DNA from: Paracoccaceae bacterium
Lineage (GTDB): Bacteria > Pseudomonadota > Alphaproteobacteria > Rhodobacterales > Rhodobacteraceae
Assembly: GCA_029862205.1 (NCBI GenBank)
Contig: JAOTXT010000010.1
Coordinates: 1 to 64,000, forward strand
Length of the DNA: 64,000 nucleotides
Reading direction: 5' to 3'
The translations under genes were made by a program, and so were the position numbers. Shown one piece after another: positions 8,924 to 16,804 of this stretch. The stretch's first letter is position 1. Each line of letters starts with the position of its first letter. A model generated the notes under the pieces. It searched no databases. It was not told where the DNA came from and was given only the letters and a program-made list of their open reading frames with translations.

Positions 8924-9640
8924 TTGGCGACGGTAGAACACATCGACGTCGCGCTGGAGATGCGCGACGTCGCGTTTTCGTGGCGCGGGCGGACACCCTT
9001 CAGGATCGATGTCGCGGGCCTCACCGTGGATTCCGGTGAGCGCATTGCCTTGTTGGGTGAGAGCGGTTCGGGCAAGTCGACGCTTCTCAGCCTGATCAGC
9101 GGGATCATGGCGCCGGACCACGGTTCCATTCGCGTTGCGGGAACCGAGATTTCTGCGCTCCGCCGCAGCGCGCGGGACCGCTTCCGGGCCGAACAGATTG
9201 GCGTCATCTTCCAGCAGTTCAACTTGCTGCCCTTCGCAACGCCGATGGACAATCTTCTCTTGCCGCTTCGGTTCGCGAAAGCTCGCCGCGCACGGCTAGA
9301 TGACCCAAGAGAAGAGGCGCTGAAGTTGACCGACGCGCTGGGACTCCCGAACGCTCTGGTGTTGCGGGCGCGCGCTTCGGAATTGAGTGTTGGGCAGCAA
9401 CAAAGGGTCGCGGTCGCTCGGGCGCTTCTGGGCGCGCCAGCGCTGATCCTGGCGGATGAGCCGACGTCCTCGCTGGATGCCGGCACCCAGGACAGGTTTC
9501 TCGATCTGCTCTTCGAACAGGCGAATGCTGCCAATGCCACATTAATCATGGTGACCCACGATGAGCGACTGACCGGCCAGTTCGACCGGGCGCTGCGTCT
9601 CGGCGATGTCGCCACGATTTCCAGGGAAGCTGCGGCGTGA
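8924..9640 (+). CDS. ABC transporter ATP-binding protein (LolD/MacB type) of the zinc operon
   Basis: 238 residues. Walker A is GESGSGKST, the Q-loop region VIFQQFNLLPF, the signature LSVGQQQRVAVARA, and Walker B ILADEPTSSLD with a downstream THDE switch. This is the LolD/MacB/FtsE subfamily that pairs with FtsX-like permeases, not the ZnuC type. The frame starts at TTG 8924, seven bases after the ZrgA stop; an ATG at 8960 is the alternative. Its stop overlaps the permease start by GTGA. With ZrgA and the permease it forms an unusual zinc system in which an FtsX-type transporter may drive transfer of metal or of a metal-loaded protein across the envelope. Confidence 0.85.
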   Translation: MATVEHIDVALEMRDVAFSWRGRTPFRIDVAGLTVDSGERIALLGESGSGKSTLLSLISGIMAPDHGSIRVAGTEISALRRSARDRFRAEQIGVIFQQFNLLPFATPMDNLLLPLRFAKARRARLDDPREEALKLTDALGLPNALVLRARASELSVGQQQRVAVARALLGAPALILADEPTSSLDAGTQDRFLDLLFEQANAANATLIMVTHDERLTGQFDRALRLGDVATISREAAA

Positions 9641-10887
9641 TCCTTCTCCGACTGGCATTCGCATCATTACTTGCGCGGCGGATCACGGTCGGTCTGACGA
9701 TCGTCGCGATCGCATTGTCCGTCGGTCTGATCCTCGGTGTCGAGAAAGTGCGCAATGGCGCACGCGCGAGTTTCGCGAACACGATCTCGAACACCGACCT
9801 GATCGTCGGCGCCCGGTCCGGCAGCGTGCAGCTTCTGCTCTACTCGGTCTTCCGCATCGGCAATGCCACGAATAACATCACCTGGCAGACCTACCAGGAC
9901 CTGGCTTCGCGACCCGAGGTCGCCTGGATCGTTCCCATCTCGCTCGGCGACAGCCATCGCGGTTTCCGAGTAATGGGGACGACGGCTGATTTTTTTGACC
10001 GCTACAAGTTCCGGAGTGGCCAGTCGCTGTCCTTTGCCAATGGCGACCCGTTCAGCGATGTCTTCGATGCCGTGCTCGGCGCGGATGTTGCGGCAAAACT
10101 TGGGTATCGGCTCGATGATGACATCGTTGTCGCGCATGGGCTCGCATCGTTCAGCGAACACAAGGACAAACCTTTCCGAGTCGCTGGCGTCCTTGAGAAG
10201 ACGGGCACACCCGTTGACCGGACCGTGTTGGTGAGCCTGGAGGGGATCGAAGCAATCCACGTCGATTGGCAGGGCGGTGCGAGGTCCGGACCGGCGATCT
10301 CTGCTAAAGCCGCTCGGCAGATGGAGTTAACGCCGAAGGCCGTCACGGCGGCAATGATAGGCGTCACCTCGCGGCTGAAGGTCTTCACGCTGCAACGTGC
10401 GATCAATGAATACCCCGAAGAGCCTTTGCTCGCGATCCTGCCAGGCGTCGCACTGCAGGAGCTCTGGGGGATCGTGGGGATCGCGGAGATCGCCTTGGTG
10501 GGCGTGTCGGCGCTCGTCGTCGCCACCGCTTTGCTGGGCATGGCGGCGATGATCTTCTCCGGCCTGAACGAGCGCCGCCGTGAAATGGCGATCTTTCGCG
10601 CGGTCGGCGCTGGGCCCGGGACAATCTTCATGATGCTCATGCTGGAGGCGCTGCTTCTGACCTGCATCGGGATAGGGGCCGGGGTGGCTCTCCTCTACAC
10701 GGGATTGTTGATCGCCCGGCCTTATATCGACGCGGCCTATGGGTTATATTTGCCGATAACTGGCTTGTCCGCCCACGAGCTCACTGTTCTGGGTGCGGTG
10801 TTGGTTGCGAGCGTTGTAATTAGTATCCTGCCTGCAGCCAGGGCCTACCGGTTGTCGGTCGCGGACGGAATGACGGTTCAAATCTGA
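9637..10887 (+). CDS. FtsX/MacB-like ABC transporter permease of the zinc operon
   Basis: 416 residues from GTG 9637, overlapping the ATPase stop (GTGA). There is one N-terminal helix (TIVAIALSVGLILGV), a large periplasmic domain (about 35-270), then three C-terminal helices: IAEIALVGVSALVVATALLG, LLLTCIGIGAGVALLYTGLL and TVLGAVLVASVVISILPA. This is the MacB/FtsX topology with four helices. The coupling-helix region GLNERRREMAIFRAVGA is the typical contact with the ATPase. Such permeases act mechanically rather than as channels, so this one may work with ZrgA to move zinc from the outer to the inner side or to remodel the ZrgA complex. Substrate assignment rests on operon context. Confidence 0.85.
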   Translation: MILLRLAFASLLARRITVGLTIVAIALSVGLILGVEKVRNGARASFANTISNTDLIVGARSGSVQLLLYSVFRIGNATNNITWQTYQDLASRPEVAWIVPISLGDSHRGFRVMGTTADFFDRYKFRSGQSLSFANGDPFSDVFDAVLGADVAAKLGYRLDDDIVVAHGLASFSEHKDKPFRVAGVLEKTGTPVDRTVLVSLEGIEAIHVDWQGGARSGPAISAKAARQMELTPKAVTAAMIGVTSRLKVFTLQRAINEYPEEPLLAILPGVALQELWGIVGIAEIALVGVSALVVATALLGMAAMIFSGLNERRREMAIFRAVGAGPGTIFMMLMLEALLLTCIGIGAGVALLYTGLLIARPYIDAAYGLYLPITGLSAHELTVLGAVLVASVVISILPAARAYRLSVADGMTVQI

Positions 10888-10900
10888 GCGAGGGATGATG

Positions 10901-11413
10901 ATGCCTCTCACGAGACGACAGGTTGCTCTCCAGATTGCAGCGTTTGCCTCCTTGGGCGCGCTTCCGGCTGACGCTTCAACGGACCCAATCGAGCTGGAAT
11001 GGGAAGATCTCATTCCAGCCGAGAACAAAGGGCTGTTGTATGAAACGCTTCAGGGCCTCGGAATTGTAGAGCATGGCCAAATCTCGACCCCCTTCGATCA
11101 GGAGGCAGCGAGCGCGGTTGTGACGGAATATAACGGCAAACTCGTCCGAATACCGGGGTTTGCGGTTCCATTGGACTTCGCAGGAACAGCGGTTTCGACC
11201 TTTGTCCTCGTGCCGTATTTTGGGGCGTGCATTCACGTGCCCCCGCCACCGCCCAATCAGCTTGTGTTTGTCCAAACCAAGACACCGTTCGAAGGCGAGA
11301 GCATGTGGGATCCGATCTATGCGACCGGTATCTTTGGTGCTGCCGCCACAGCAACTCAACTCGCTGAGGTTGGCTACGCAATGACCGAGGCCGAGATCAC
11401 GCCCTACGAGTAA
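10901..11413 (+). CDS. DUF3299 domain protein, last gene of the zinc operon
   Basis: 170 residues from the third of three consecutive ATGs (10895, 10898, 10901); AGGG at 10891-10894 gives proper spacing only to the third. A signal-like start (RRQVALQIAAFASLGALPADA) is followed by the DUF3299 core: LEWEDLIP, RIPGFAVPLDF, FVLVPYFGACIHVPPPP and PIYATGIFG. The ACIHVPPPP motif with Cys and His is strongly conserved in this small periplasmic OB-like family and may bind metal. DUF3299 genes often end ZrgA-type zinc loci, so it probably assists zinc handling. The exact role is unknown. Confidence 0.8.
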   Translation: MPLTRRQVALQIAAFASLGALPADASTDPIELEWEDLIPAENKGLLYETLQGLGIVEHGQISTPFDQEAASAVVTEYNGKLVRIPGFAVPLDFAGTAVSTFVLVPYFGACIHVPPPPPNQLVFVQTKTPFEGESMWDPIYATGIFGAAATATQLAEVGYAMTEAEITPYE

Positions 11414-11983
11414 CCATACCACCGCGGAGACTATTCGCTGGCGACAACGGAACCTCGCTTCGTTGGTGCTTTGATCCGTCGAGCTACGTCGTGGATCGGT
11501 TGGCCGCACAGCCTCGACCTGGCCCGAACGTCACCGATAAAGGTTGAACCCGACATTCGAAATTCGGCGCCAACGGCAACTTTGTCCCGCGCAGCTGACC
11601 TTGGGCGCACAGCGTCACTGAGATTGTCTGAGTGAAGTCGTCGGATGACCGCTTAGAGCCCATTGCCGACCTTCGAGGTGAGTCCCGAGAGCGTCCACTT
11701 CGTGCCAAATGCCGCCATTTAATGGGTAGCCCGTTTCATCGTGCTAAGTCTCTTCACTAGTGCTCACACTGCAGCGTGCCGGGCTAACGTAGAGATTCCC
11801 AAATATTGCAACCACTAGCATATTGAAATTTGCTCATTACACTTTTTAAATAAATATAATAATATTTTTTATCATAAAATTAACATTCGATTATAAGAAT
11901 CGAATTATTTCATTGATAATAAAATAGTTTTAATAAAAGATTGCAAAATGATACCTTTCAACCGGGAGCGAGAGGAATATCAA
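11414..11983. other. Intergenic region with repeat fragments and an AT-rich segment
   Basis: No gene is supported. The part 11520-11700 carries degraded copies of the dispersed repeat: GTCGGATGACCGCTTAGAGC (from 11639) matches the 12644 copy with two changes. From about 11810 to 11945 the sequence becomes strikingly AT-rich, with a perfect 8-bp hairpin (11885-11892 with 11898-11905). It is likely the promoter and leader of the pilin gene. Confidence 0.55.
11823..11851 (+). promoter_or_regulatory. Candidate promoter of the pilin-like gene
   Basis: TTGAAA (11823-11828), a 17-base spacer and TTAAAT (11846-11851), about 130 bases before the gene, in very AT-rich DNA. It is a motif match only. 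Confidence 0.3.
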
Positions 11984-12223
11984 ATGTTTGCGAATTTTTT
12001 ACGAGACGACGCCGGCGCCGTCACTATTGACTGGGTTGCCCTAACAGCGGGTATTCTACTCCTCGGCATCATGGTCATCTATGCGATCTTCAACGGCGGC
12101 GTGAGTTCGCTCGTGTCGAGCGTGAACTCAACGCTCGCGACCACGGGCTCCGGCGTGAACATCGGCACGCTGGAGAACCAGAACGGCGATGGAGTGCAAT
12201 CGATAGATCCAAACATTTTGTAG
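11984..12223 (+). CDS. Orphan Flp-type (type IVb) pilin-like small protein
   Basis: 79 residues from ATG 11984, with AGAGGA at 11972-11977; an upstream ATG at 11948 lacks a ribosome site. The N-terminus MFANFLRDDAGAVTIDWVAL matches Flp pilins, in which a short basic leader is cut before a Gly/Ala-Glu/Asp hydrophobic helix; the usual TVEY is TIDW here, a variant common in Rhodobacterales. A single helix (LTAGILLLGIMVIYAIF) follows, then a polar Ser/Asn-rich tail ending in an Asn/Asp-rich segment. No tad/cpa assembly genes are nearby, so it is an orphan that may use machinery encoded elsewhere. The long AT-rich leader suggests regulated expression. Confidence 0.7.
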   Translation: MFANFLRDDAGAVTIDWVALTAGILLLGIMVIYAIFNGGVSSLVSSVNSTLATTGSGVNIGTLENQNGDGVQSIDPNIL

Positions 12224-12576
12224 TTCTAAGCCAGACCTGGTGATTAGATCGGTCTCTATGTCGGGTGCAGGTTGGATACGCTTTGCGGGCGCTTTGTGTC
12301 TTGCGCGCTTTATGTTGACTCGAAGCGAACCAAGCCCCGGGAACTCGGCGTCGCGAACCCGCGGCAAGAACAACGACCTGGTCTTCTGACCCCTCAGGCG
12401 ACCGGTATGCGCGAGGAGGAATGGTCACTTTTCCGCGCACTCCAGATCGATGACGAAGCGGCGGGCGACTTTGGCCCGCCGTTTCAATTTCCGAAGGAGC
12501 CTGAGAGCACCACAAGCAAGAAAATCAAGTATGACGGCTTCGGGTCACCGACCCGTCATCTGACCAATTTGCTCGG

Positions 12577-12606
12577 ATGACCGCTTCGTCCCGCACACCT
12601 GCCGTT
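12577..12606 (+). repeat. Dispersed intergenic repeat, copy B1
   Basis: ATGACCGCTTCGTCCCGCAC followed by ACCTGCCGTT. Close relatives are at 12916-12943 and 44980-45008, and degraded ones near 11590 and 11645. Confidence 0.65.
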
Positions 12607-12915
12607 CGACGAAAACCACCGGTGAGAAATCTTGACTGGCTCAGTCGGATGTCTGCTTAGAGCCCAAACCTACGCTCGAACGCTTCTTTCGACGGGCGTG
12701 GCAGCCCACGAGCGGCTGTTCTTGTCGATTGGATGTGGGGTGACCGCCACTGGTGACGTATTCCGGGGTTCGCGGCGGCCACCCCAACCCCACTCGGAAT
12801 TACGCTCAATGGTAGTCTAGGAGAACACTTCGCAGCCGTAGGTCTCGCCAGATCGTGGCCAATCGAAACCGAAGAGTGCACGAAAGCCCGGAGTCACCAA
12901 GCTCCGAACTTACGA

Positions 12916-12943
12916 ATGACCGCTTCGTCCGCATAGCTGCCGT
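12916..12943 (+). repeat. Dispersed intergenic repeat, copy B2
   Basis: ATGACCGCTTCGTCCGCATA followed by GCTGCCGT. It differs from copy B1 by a one-base deletion and a few substitutions. Confidence 0.65.
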
Positions 12944-13276
12944 CGTGCCCGGACGATCTGAATGCACGCTTCGGGTCAAGGACGACCTTCACCTCCCGAC
13001 GCAGCCATGTCGGTTCTCAGCCCGAAAGCAGACGGTCGGTCGGGCCGCATTGCCAGGAAGACGATAGGGTGACGGCGCCGTTGGGGAGAAGGCGCACAAA
13101 ACCTCATAAATTATTGCGTTTGAGTTCAGCGATTCAACTCACGAACAAATTCATATTTCGGCGACCGTATCCAGTGTCCGGCGTTGTCCAAAAAAATGAT
13201 CGGTTTGCCAATAAGAACAAAGGTTTCTGTCTTAGAGATGCGTGTCACTGAGCACCCGAGGGGAGTAAAATCAAAA

Positions 13277-13531
13277 ATGCCCGTCGTTACGGTCCTTTAA
13301 CCGGCCTTTGGCACTGCGAATAGCTTCGACGGCAAAAGTTTTCTGCAGATCGAATTCGATGGCGAACGTCAAACGGTGCTTCGCTTGGATGAGACGCTTT
13401 ATGGCGACCTAATCTATGAATTTGTCCGCCTGGGCAGCGTGGCTGGAACCGACAGATTTTTTGTCGTAACGCAGGGCGAAGTGCAGCAAATGGTTCACCG
13501 CGAATATTCAGATTGGTTGGCCAGCTTTTGA
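13277..13531 (+). pseudogene. Small gene interrupted by an early in-frame stop
   Basis: ATG 13277, preceded by a GAGGGGAG ribosome site, runs in frame to TGA 13529-13531, but a TAA at 13298-13300 breaks it at codon 8. The 76 codons after that stop read like a real soluble protein: SFLQIEFDGERQTVLRLDET, then LIYEFVRLGSV and FFVVTQGEVQQMVHREYSDW. The alternation of acidic, aromatic and hydrophobic residues is unlike the antisense frame. No family was recognised. Either the gene is decaying, translation starts at an internal GTG (13375), or the base call at 13298 is wrong. It lies in the repeat-rich region just before tRNA-Ser, consistent with decay. Confidence 0.5.
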
Positions 13532-13686
13532 CTCGCAGGAGAGGAAAAGGCCAGGCGGGGGCGAGAAATGATATCAAATTACGCTGCTGCGAAGAGTGGC
13601 ATCGCGATAATGGGGGAATTAAAGGGGGAAGACAGGTGGAATTTTATGATTAAGTATCTGATTTTTAATTTAAAAAGTGCATATTA

Positions 13687-13774
13687 TGGCGGAAGGGGAG
13701 GGATTCGAACCCCCGGAACCTCTCGGTTCAACGGTTTTCAAGACCGCCGCGATCGACCACTCTGCCACCCTTCC
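13687..13774 (-). tRNA. tRNA-Ser (anticodon UGA)
   Basis: On the minus strand the acceptor arm GGAAGGG (13774-13768) pairs with CCCTTCC (13697-13691), followed by discriminator G and an encoded CCA (13689-13687). The anticodon stem-loop CTTGAAA has UGA at 13740-13738. The T arm GGTTCGAATCC and a long variable arm (around CCGAGAGGTTCCGG) identify a class II serine tRNA. Its 3' end faces the gene-poor stretch. Confidence 0.95.
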
Positions 13775-13896
13775 GGCGCTGTTAAATTAGTCATTGCGCT
13801 GATATCGGTCCAGGGGGGGCGATTTTCGCCCACCGCTTCCCACTCGGTTCCGGTTTCGCTACTATTGAACGAAGCCCCAAATGAAGGGCGGAGCGA

Positions 13897-14925
13897 ATGG
13901 CAGAGCAGATGGGCATACGTCTGATCGCGGGGATAACGAGCGCGGGCGCCGGTTGCGCGCCCGCTCGCGTGCTGGCACTGACGCTGATGGCGGGAGTGAC
14001 CGGCGGCTGCATGGGGCTGGACCAGTCGGCGCAGGACCCGGCACCAGGTGTGGCGCAGAAAGCCGTACCCGCGCCGAAGACGGCTCCACGCCTCGTTCTG
14101 GTCGCCGATCCGGACACGTTCCAAGCTGAGGACTTTCTGCTGTGGAATGGCGAGGAGACCTTGCGCGGGCGTTGGATCGCCTTCCCGGACCTCGGCGCCG
14201 CGCGACAGGTGCGGGTGACAAACGGCGAGACCGGCGCGGTGACCGACGCCGCGATGTTGCGGCGCGACGCGGGCGCCGCGGGGCCGCGCATCATCGTGTC
14301 TTCGCAAGCGGCGGACGCTTTGGGCTTGGTTCCTGGCCATGCGACCCAGGTGACGATCGAGGCGCTGACCTATGCGGATCCGGCGGCTGTGGAGGCGGCC
14401 GCGGCGACAAAGCCGGACGCGGAACCGGGCGAGGATCTCGACGACCAGCAAACGACCGAGGATCAAGAGATTGCCCAACCGGCTGATCCGCCCGCCGAGG
14501 ATGAGGCTCCGATCGAGATTTCCGCGATCTATGGCGGGGGCGAGGAGGCGGAGGCCGGCGCTGACGAGGCCGGAAGTCTGGTTGCGCTTTTCGGCGCGGC
14601 GCTGGAAGTCCTGTCGCCGGAGAGCACGAGCGATCCGACGGTTCCCGAAGCCGAGGCCGCCGCACCATTGGCCGATCCCGCGCCAGCCGCAACAGGCCCC
14701 CTTTATATCAGGGCCGGAACATTCGAGAACGCAATCGAGGCCGAGGCCCTTGGTGCCGATCTGCGCGAGGCCGGCATGACGGTGGAGATCCGCGCGCCCG
14801 AAATTGACGAGGCGGAGCCGACGCAGGTGCTGGTCGGGCCCTACGACAGTGTAGAGGCCAGGGACCAGGCGCTGGAACAGATACGCGCATTCGTGACCGA
14901 CGACGCCGTCCCGGCCGAAGGATAA
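13897..14925 (+). CDS. SPOR-domain lipoprotein (RlpA-like)
   Basis: 342 residues from ATG 13897 (GGAG just upstream). A hydrophobic segment ends in a lipobox (GVTGGC, Cys38), so it is an outer-membrane or periplasmic lipoprotein. Residues about 70-165 resemble the degenerate barrel of RlpA-like proteins (LRGRWIAFPD, RIIVSSQAADALGLVPG). A Glu/Ala/Pro-rich linker of about 100 residues leads to a SPOR domain (about 265-335: PLYIRAGTFENAIEAEALG and TQVLVGPYDSVEARDQAL) that binds denuded septal glycan. It precedes a D,D-carboxypeptidase by 44 bases, a conserved pairing in Rhodobacterales. A role in cell-wall remodelling at the septum is likely; lytic activity cannot be claimed. Confidence 0.82.
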   Translation: MAEQMGIRLIAGITSAGAGCAPARVLALTLMAGVTGGCMGLDQSAQDPAPGVAQKAVPAPKTAPRLVLVADPDTFQAEDFLLWNGEETLRGRWIAFPDLGAARQVRVTNGETGAVTDAAMLRRDAGAAGPRIIVSSQAADALGLVPGHATQVTIEALTYADPAAVEAAAATKPDAEPGEDLDDQQTTEDQEIAQPADPPAEDEAPIEISAIYGGGEEAEAGADEAGSLVALFGAALEVLSPESTSDPTVPEAEAAAPLADPAPAATGPLYIRAGTFENAIEAEALGADLREAGMTVEIRAPEIDEAEPTQVLVGPYDSVEARDQALEQIRAFVTDDAVPAEG

Positions 14926-14969
14926 CTGGGCGGTTGATCGGCGGACAAATGACCCAAGGAGGGATGCAC

Positions 14970-16157
14970 ATGGCCCGCAGCCAACCTCGGACTGGCAGAC
15001 CGGCCCCCGTTCTGCAGGTATTGCTGGTGGCGCTTGCGCTGAGCCTTTTGCCGGCGCTGCAAACGGCGAAGGCGCAGCCGCAGACGACGCCCGCGCGCGC
15101 CGCCTTTCTGATCGATCTATCCAGCGGGGCGGTGCTGTTGGAGAAGGACGCGGATACGCCGCTGCCGCCCGCATCGATGTCGAAACTGATGACCCTGGAG
15201 ATCGTATTCGACGCGCTCAGAAACGGACGCCTGAAGCTGGAAGACAACTTCCGCACCAGCGCCAGGGCGGCGGCGATGGGTGGCTCAAAAATGTTCATCC
15301 GCTCGGGCGAGGTGGTCAGCATCCAGGACCTGCTGCGCGGGGTGATCGTGCAATCGGGCAATGACGCGGCGGTGGCGCTGGCCGAGGCGATCTCGGGCAC
15401 GGAAGAGAGCTTCGCGCAACTGATGAACCAACGGGCGGGTCAGCTCGGGCTTGCCAATTCGAATTTCGTTAATTCCACGGGTTGGCCCGCGGCGGGCCAC
15501 GAGATGAGCCTGCGCGACCTGGCGATCCTGGCCGAGCGGCTGGTCGACGACTATCCCGATTATTATCCGATCTTTGCCGAGACCAGCTTCACCTGGGACG
15601 GCATCACGCAGAGCAATCGCAACCCGCTGTTGGACCTGGATATCGGTGCCGATGGGTTGAAAACGGGTCACACTGAGGAGGCGGGCTACGGGTTGGTCGC
15701 CTCGGCCGAGCGCGACGGGCGCCGCGTGGTGTTGGTGATCGCCGGACTCGACAGCAATCAGGCCCGCAGCCAGGAGGCCGAGCGGCTGATCAATTGGGCG
15801 TTCCGGGCGTTCGAGACCCGGCGGCTGCTGGAGAAGGGCCAGACGGTCGCGACCGCGAAGGTCTGGATCGGCGATAAGGACAGTGTCGGCCTGGCGACCG
15901 CCGACGAACTGGTCGTCACCGTGCCGGTCGGCAGCCTGGAGCAGGCGCAGATGCGGGCGCATTTCAACGAACCGGTCGCGGCGCCGGTCGAGGCGGGTGC
16001 CGAGTTGGGCCGCCTCGAAGTAACGATCCCCGATGTCACGCCGGTCTCGGTGCCCCTGGTCGCGGTCGAACTGGTCGAGCGCGGTGGGGTCGGTGCACGG
16101 TTCGGCGCGGCGGCGCGGCTGTTGATGCGCCGGCTGCTCGAAGGCGTCGCGGGCTGA
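14970..16157 (+). CDS. dacA: D-alanyl-D-alanine carboxypeptidase (peptidase S11, PBP5/6 type)
   Basis: 395 residues from ATG 14970, with AAGGAGGG at 14956-14963; ATGs at 14934 and 14964 are badly spaced. Signal peptide: LLVALALSLLPALQTAKAQ. The three catalytic motifs are present: SMSK (69-72, nucleophilic Ser and general base Lys), SGN (129-131) and KTG (231-233). The second, beta-rich domain and a C-terminal amphipathic helix (ARLLMRRLLEG) match the membrane-tethered PBP5/6 layout. It removes the terminal D-Ala from peptidoglycan pentapeptides in the periplasm and so controls cross-linking. It is upstream of tmk and holB in one likely operon. Confidence 0.93.
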   Translation: MARSQPRTGRPAPVLQVLLVALALSLLPALQTAKAQPQTTPARAAFLIDLSSGAVLLEKDADTPLPPASMSKLMTLEIVFDALRNGRLKLEDNFRTSARAAAMGGSKMFIRSGEVVSIQDLLRGVIVQSGNDAAVALAEAISGTEESFAQLMNQRAGQLGLANSNFVNSTGWPAAGHEMSLRDLAILAERLVDDYPDYYPIFAETSFTWDGITQSNRNPLLDLDIGADGLKTGHTEEAGYGLVASAERDGRRVVLVIAGLDSNQARSQEAERLINWAFRAFETRRLLEKGQTVATAKVWIGDKDSVGLATADELVVTVPVGSLEQAQMRAHFNEPVAAPVEAGAELGRLEVTIPDVTPVSVPLVAVELVERGGVGARFGAAARLLMRRLLEGVAG

Positions 16158-16162
16158 GGCGC

Positions 16163-16804
16163 GTGGCCAAGCGCGGGTTCTTCCTCACGGTCGAGGGCAT
16201 CGACGGGGCCGGCAAATCGACCCAGGCGCAGCGACTTGCCGAACGCCTGCGGGCGCTGGGTCATTCCGTGATCGAGACCCGCGAACCTGGCGGCGCGCCG
16301 GGCGCCGAGGAAATCCGCAAGCTGCTGGTCGAAGGGGCGCCCGGCCGCTGGTCGGCTGAGACCGAGACCCTGCTGTTCACCGCCGCGCGGCGCGATCATG
16401 TGGAGCGCACGGTCGAGCCTGCGCTGGCGGCAGGTTCGATCGTGATCTGCGACCGCTATGTCGACTCGACCCGGGCCTATCAGGGGGCGGGCGCGGTTGA
16501 GTTGCGCCAAGTGGTCGACCGGTTGCATGCGCTGGCAATCAGGCTCGACCCGGACCTGACCCTGATCTTCGACTTGGACGCCGGGGCCGGCCTGTCGCGG
16601 ACCGATGCGCGCGCGAACGGCGCGGCCGAGAACCGCTTCGAGCAAAAGGGTGCCGCCTTCCAGGCCCGGCTGCGCCAGGAATTCCTGGCGATTGCTGAGG
16701 CTGAACCTGAACGCTGTGTGGTGATCGACGCGGCCGCGGCCCCGGATGCGGTGGCCGATAAGGTCTGGGAAGCGGTCGCGCCGCGGCTGGGGCTAACCCC
16801 ATGA
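16163..16804 (+). CDS. tmk: Thymidylate kinase
   Basis: 213 residues from GTG 16163. P-loop EGIDGAGKSTQAQRLAERL near the N-terminus, the TREPGG motif that binds dTMP, the DRY motif in ICDRYVDSTRAYQGAG, and a lid region rich in Arg. It phosphorylates dTMP to dTDP for DNA synthesis in the cytoplasm. The stop overlaps the holB start by ATGA (16801-16804), so the two are coupled, a very common arrangement. Length is standard for the family. Confidence 0.95.
   Translation: MAKRGFFLTVEGIDGAGKSTQAQRLAERLRALGHSVIETREPGGAPGAEEIRKLLVEGAPGRWSAETETLLFTAARRDHVERTVEPALAAGSIVICDRYVDSTRAYQGAGAVELRQVVDRLHALAIRLDPDLTLIFDLDAGAGLSRTDARANGAAENRFEQKGAAFQARLRQEFLAIAEAEPERCVVIDAAAAPDAVADKVWEAVAPRLGLTP

Larger units (their letters stand above)
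12224..13276. other. Gene-poor stretch with dispersed repeat copies
   Basis: About 1 kb without a convincing gene. Frames such as 12272-12580 (+) have no ribosome site or recognisable fold. It holds repeat copies at 12577-12606, 12644-12670 and 12916-12943, and an imperfect inverted repeat (12735-12747 with 12774-12786). It looks like decayed intergenic DNA next to a tRNA gene. Confidence 0.55.

Noticed and set aside
12272-12580. 102-codon frame in the gene-poor stretch
   Set aside because: No ribosome site, no family-like pattern, and it overlaps a dispersed repeat.
7487-13774. Integrated element using tRNA-Ser as attachment site
   Set aside because: The gene-poor region lies on the 3' side of the tRNA, but no direct repeat of the tRNA end and no integrase were found in the window.
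13738-15174. Long minus-strand frame opposite the SPOR and dacA genes
   Set aside because: It runs through tRNA-Ser and is Arg/Gly/Pro-rich noise antisense to two clear genes.
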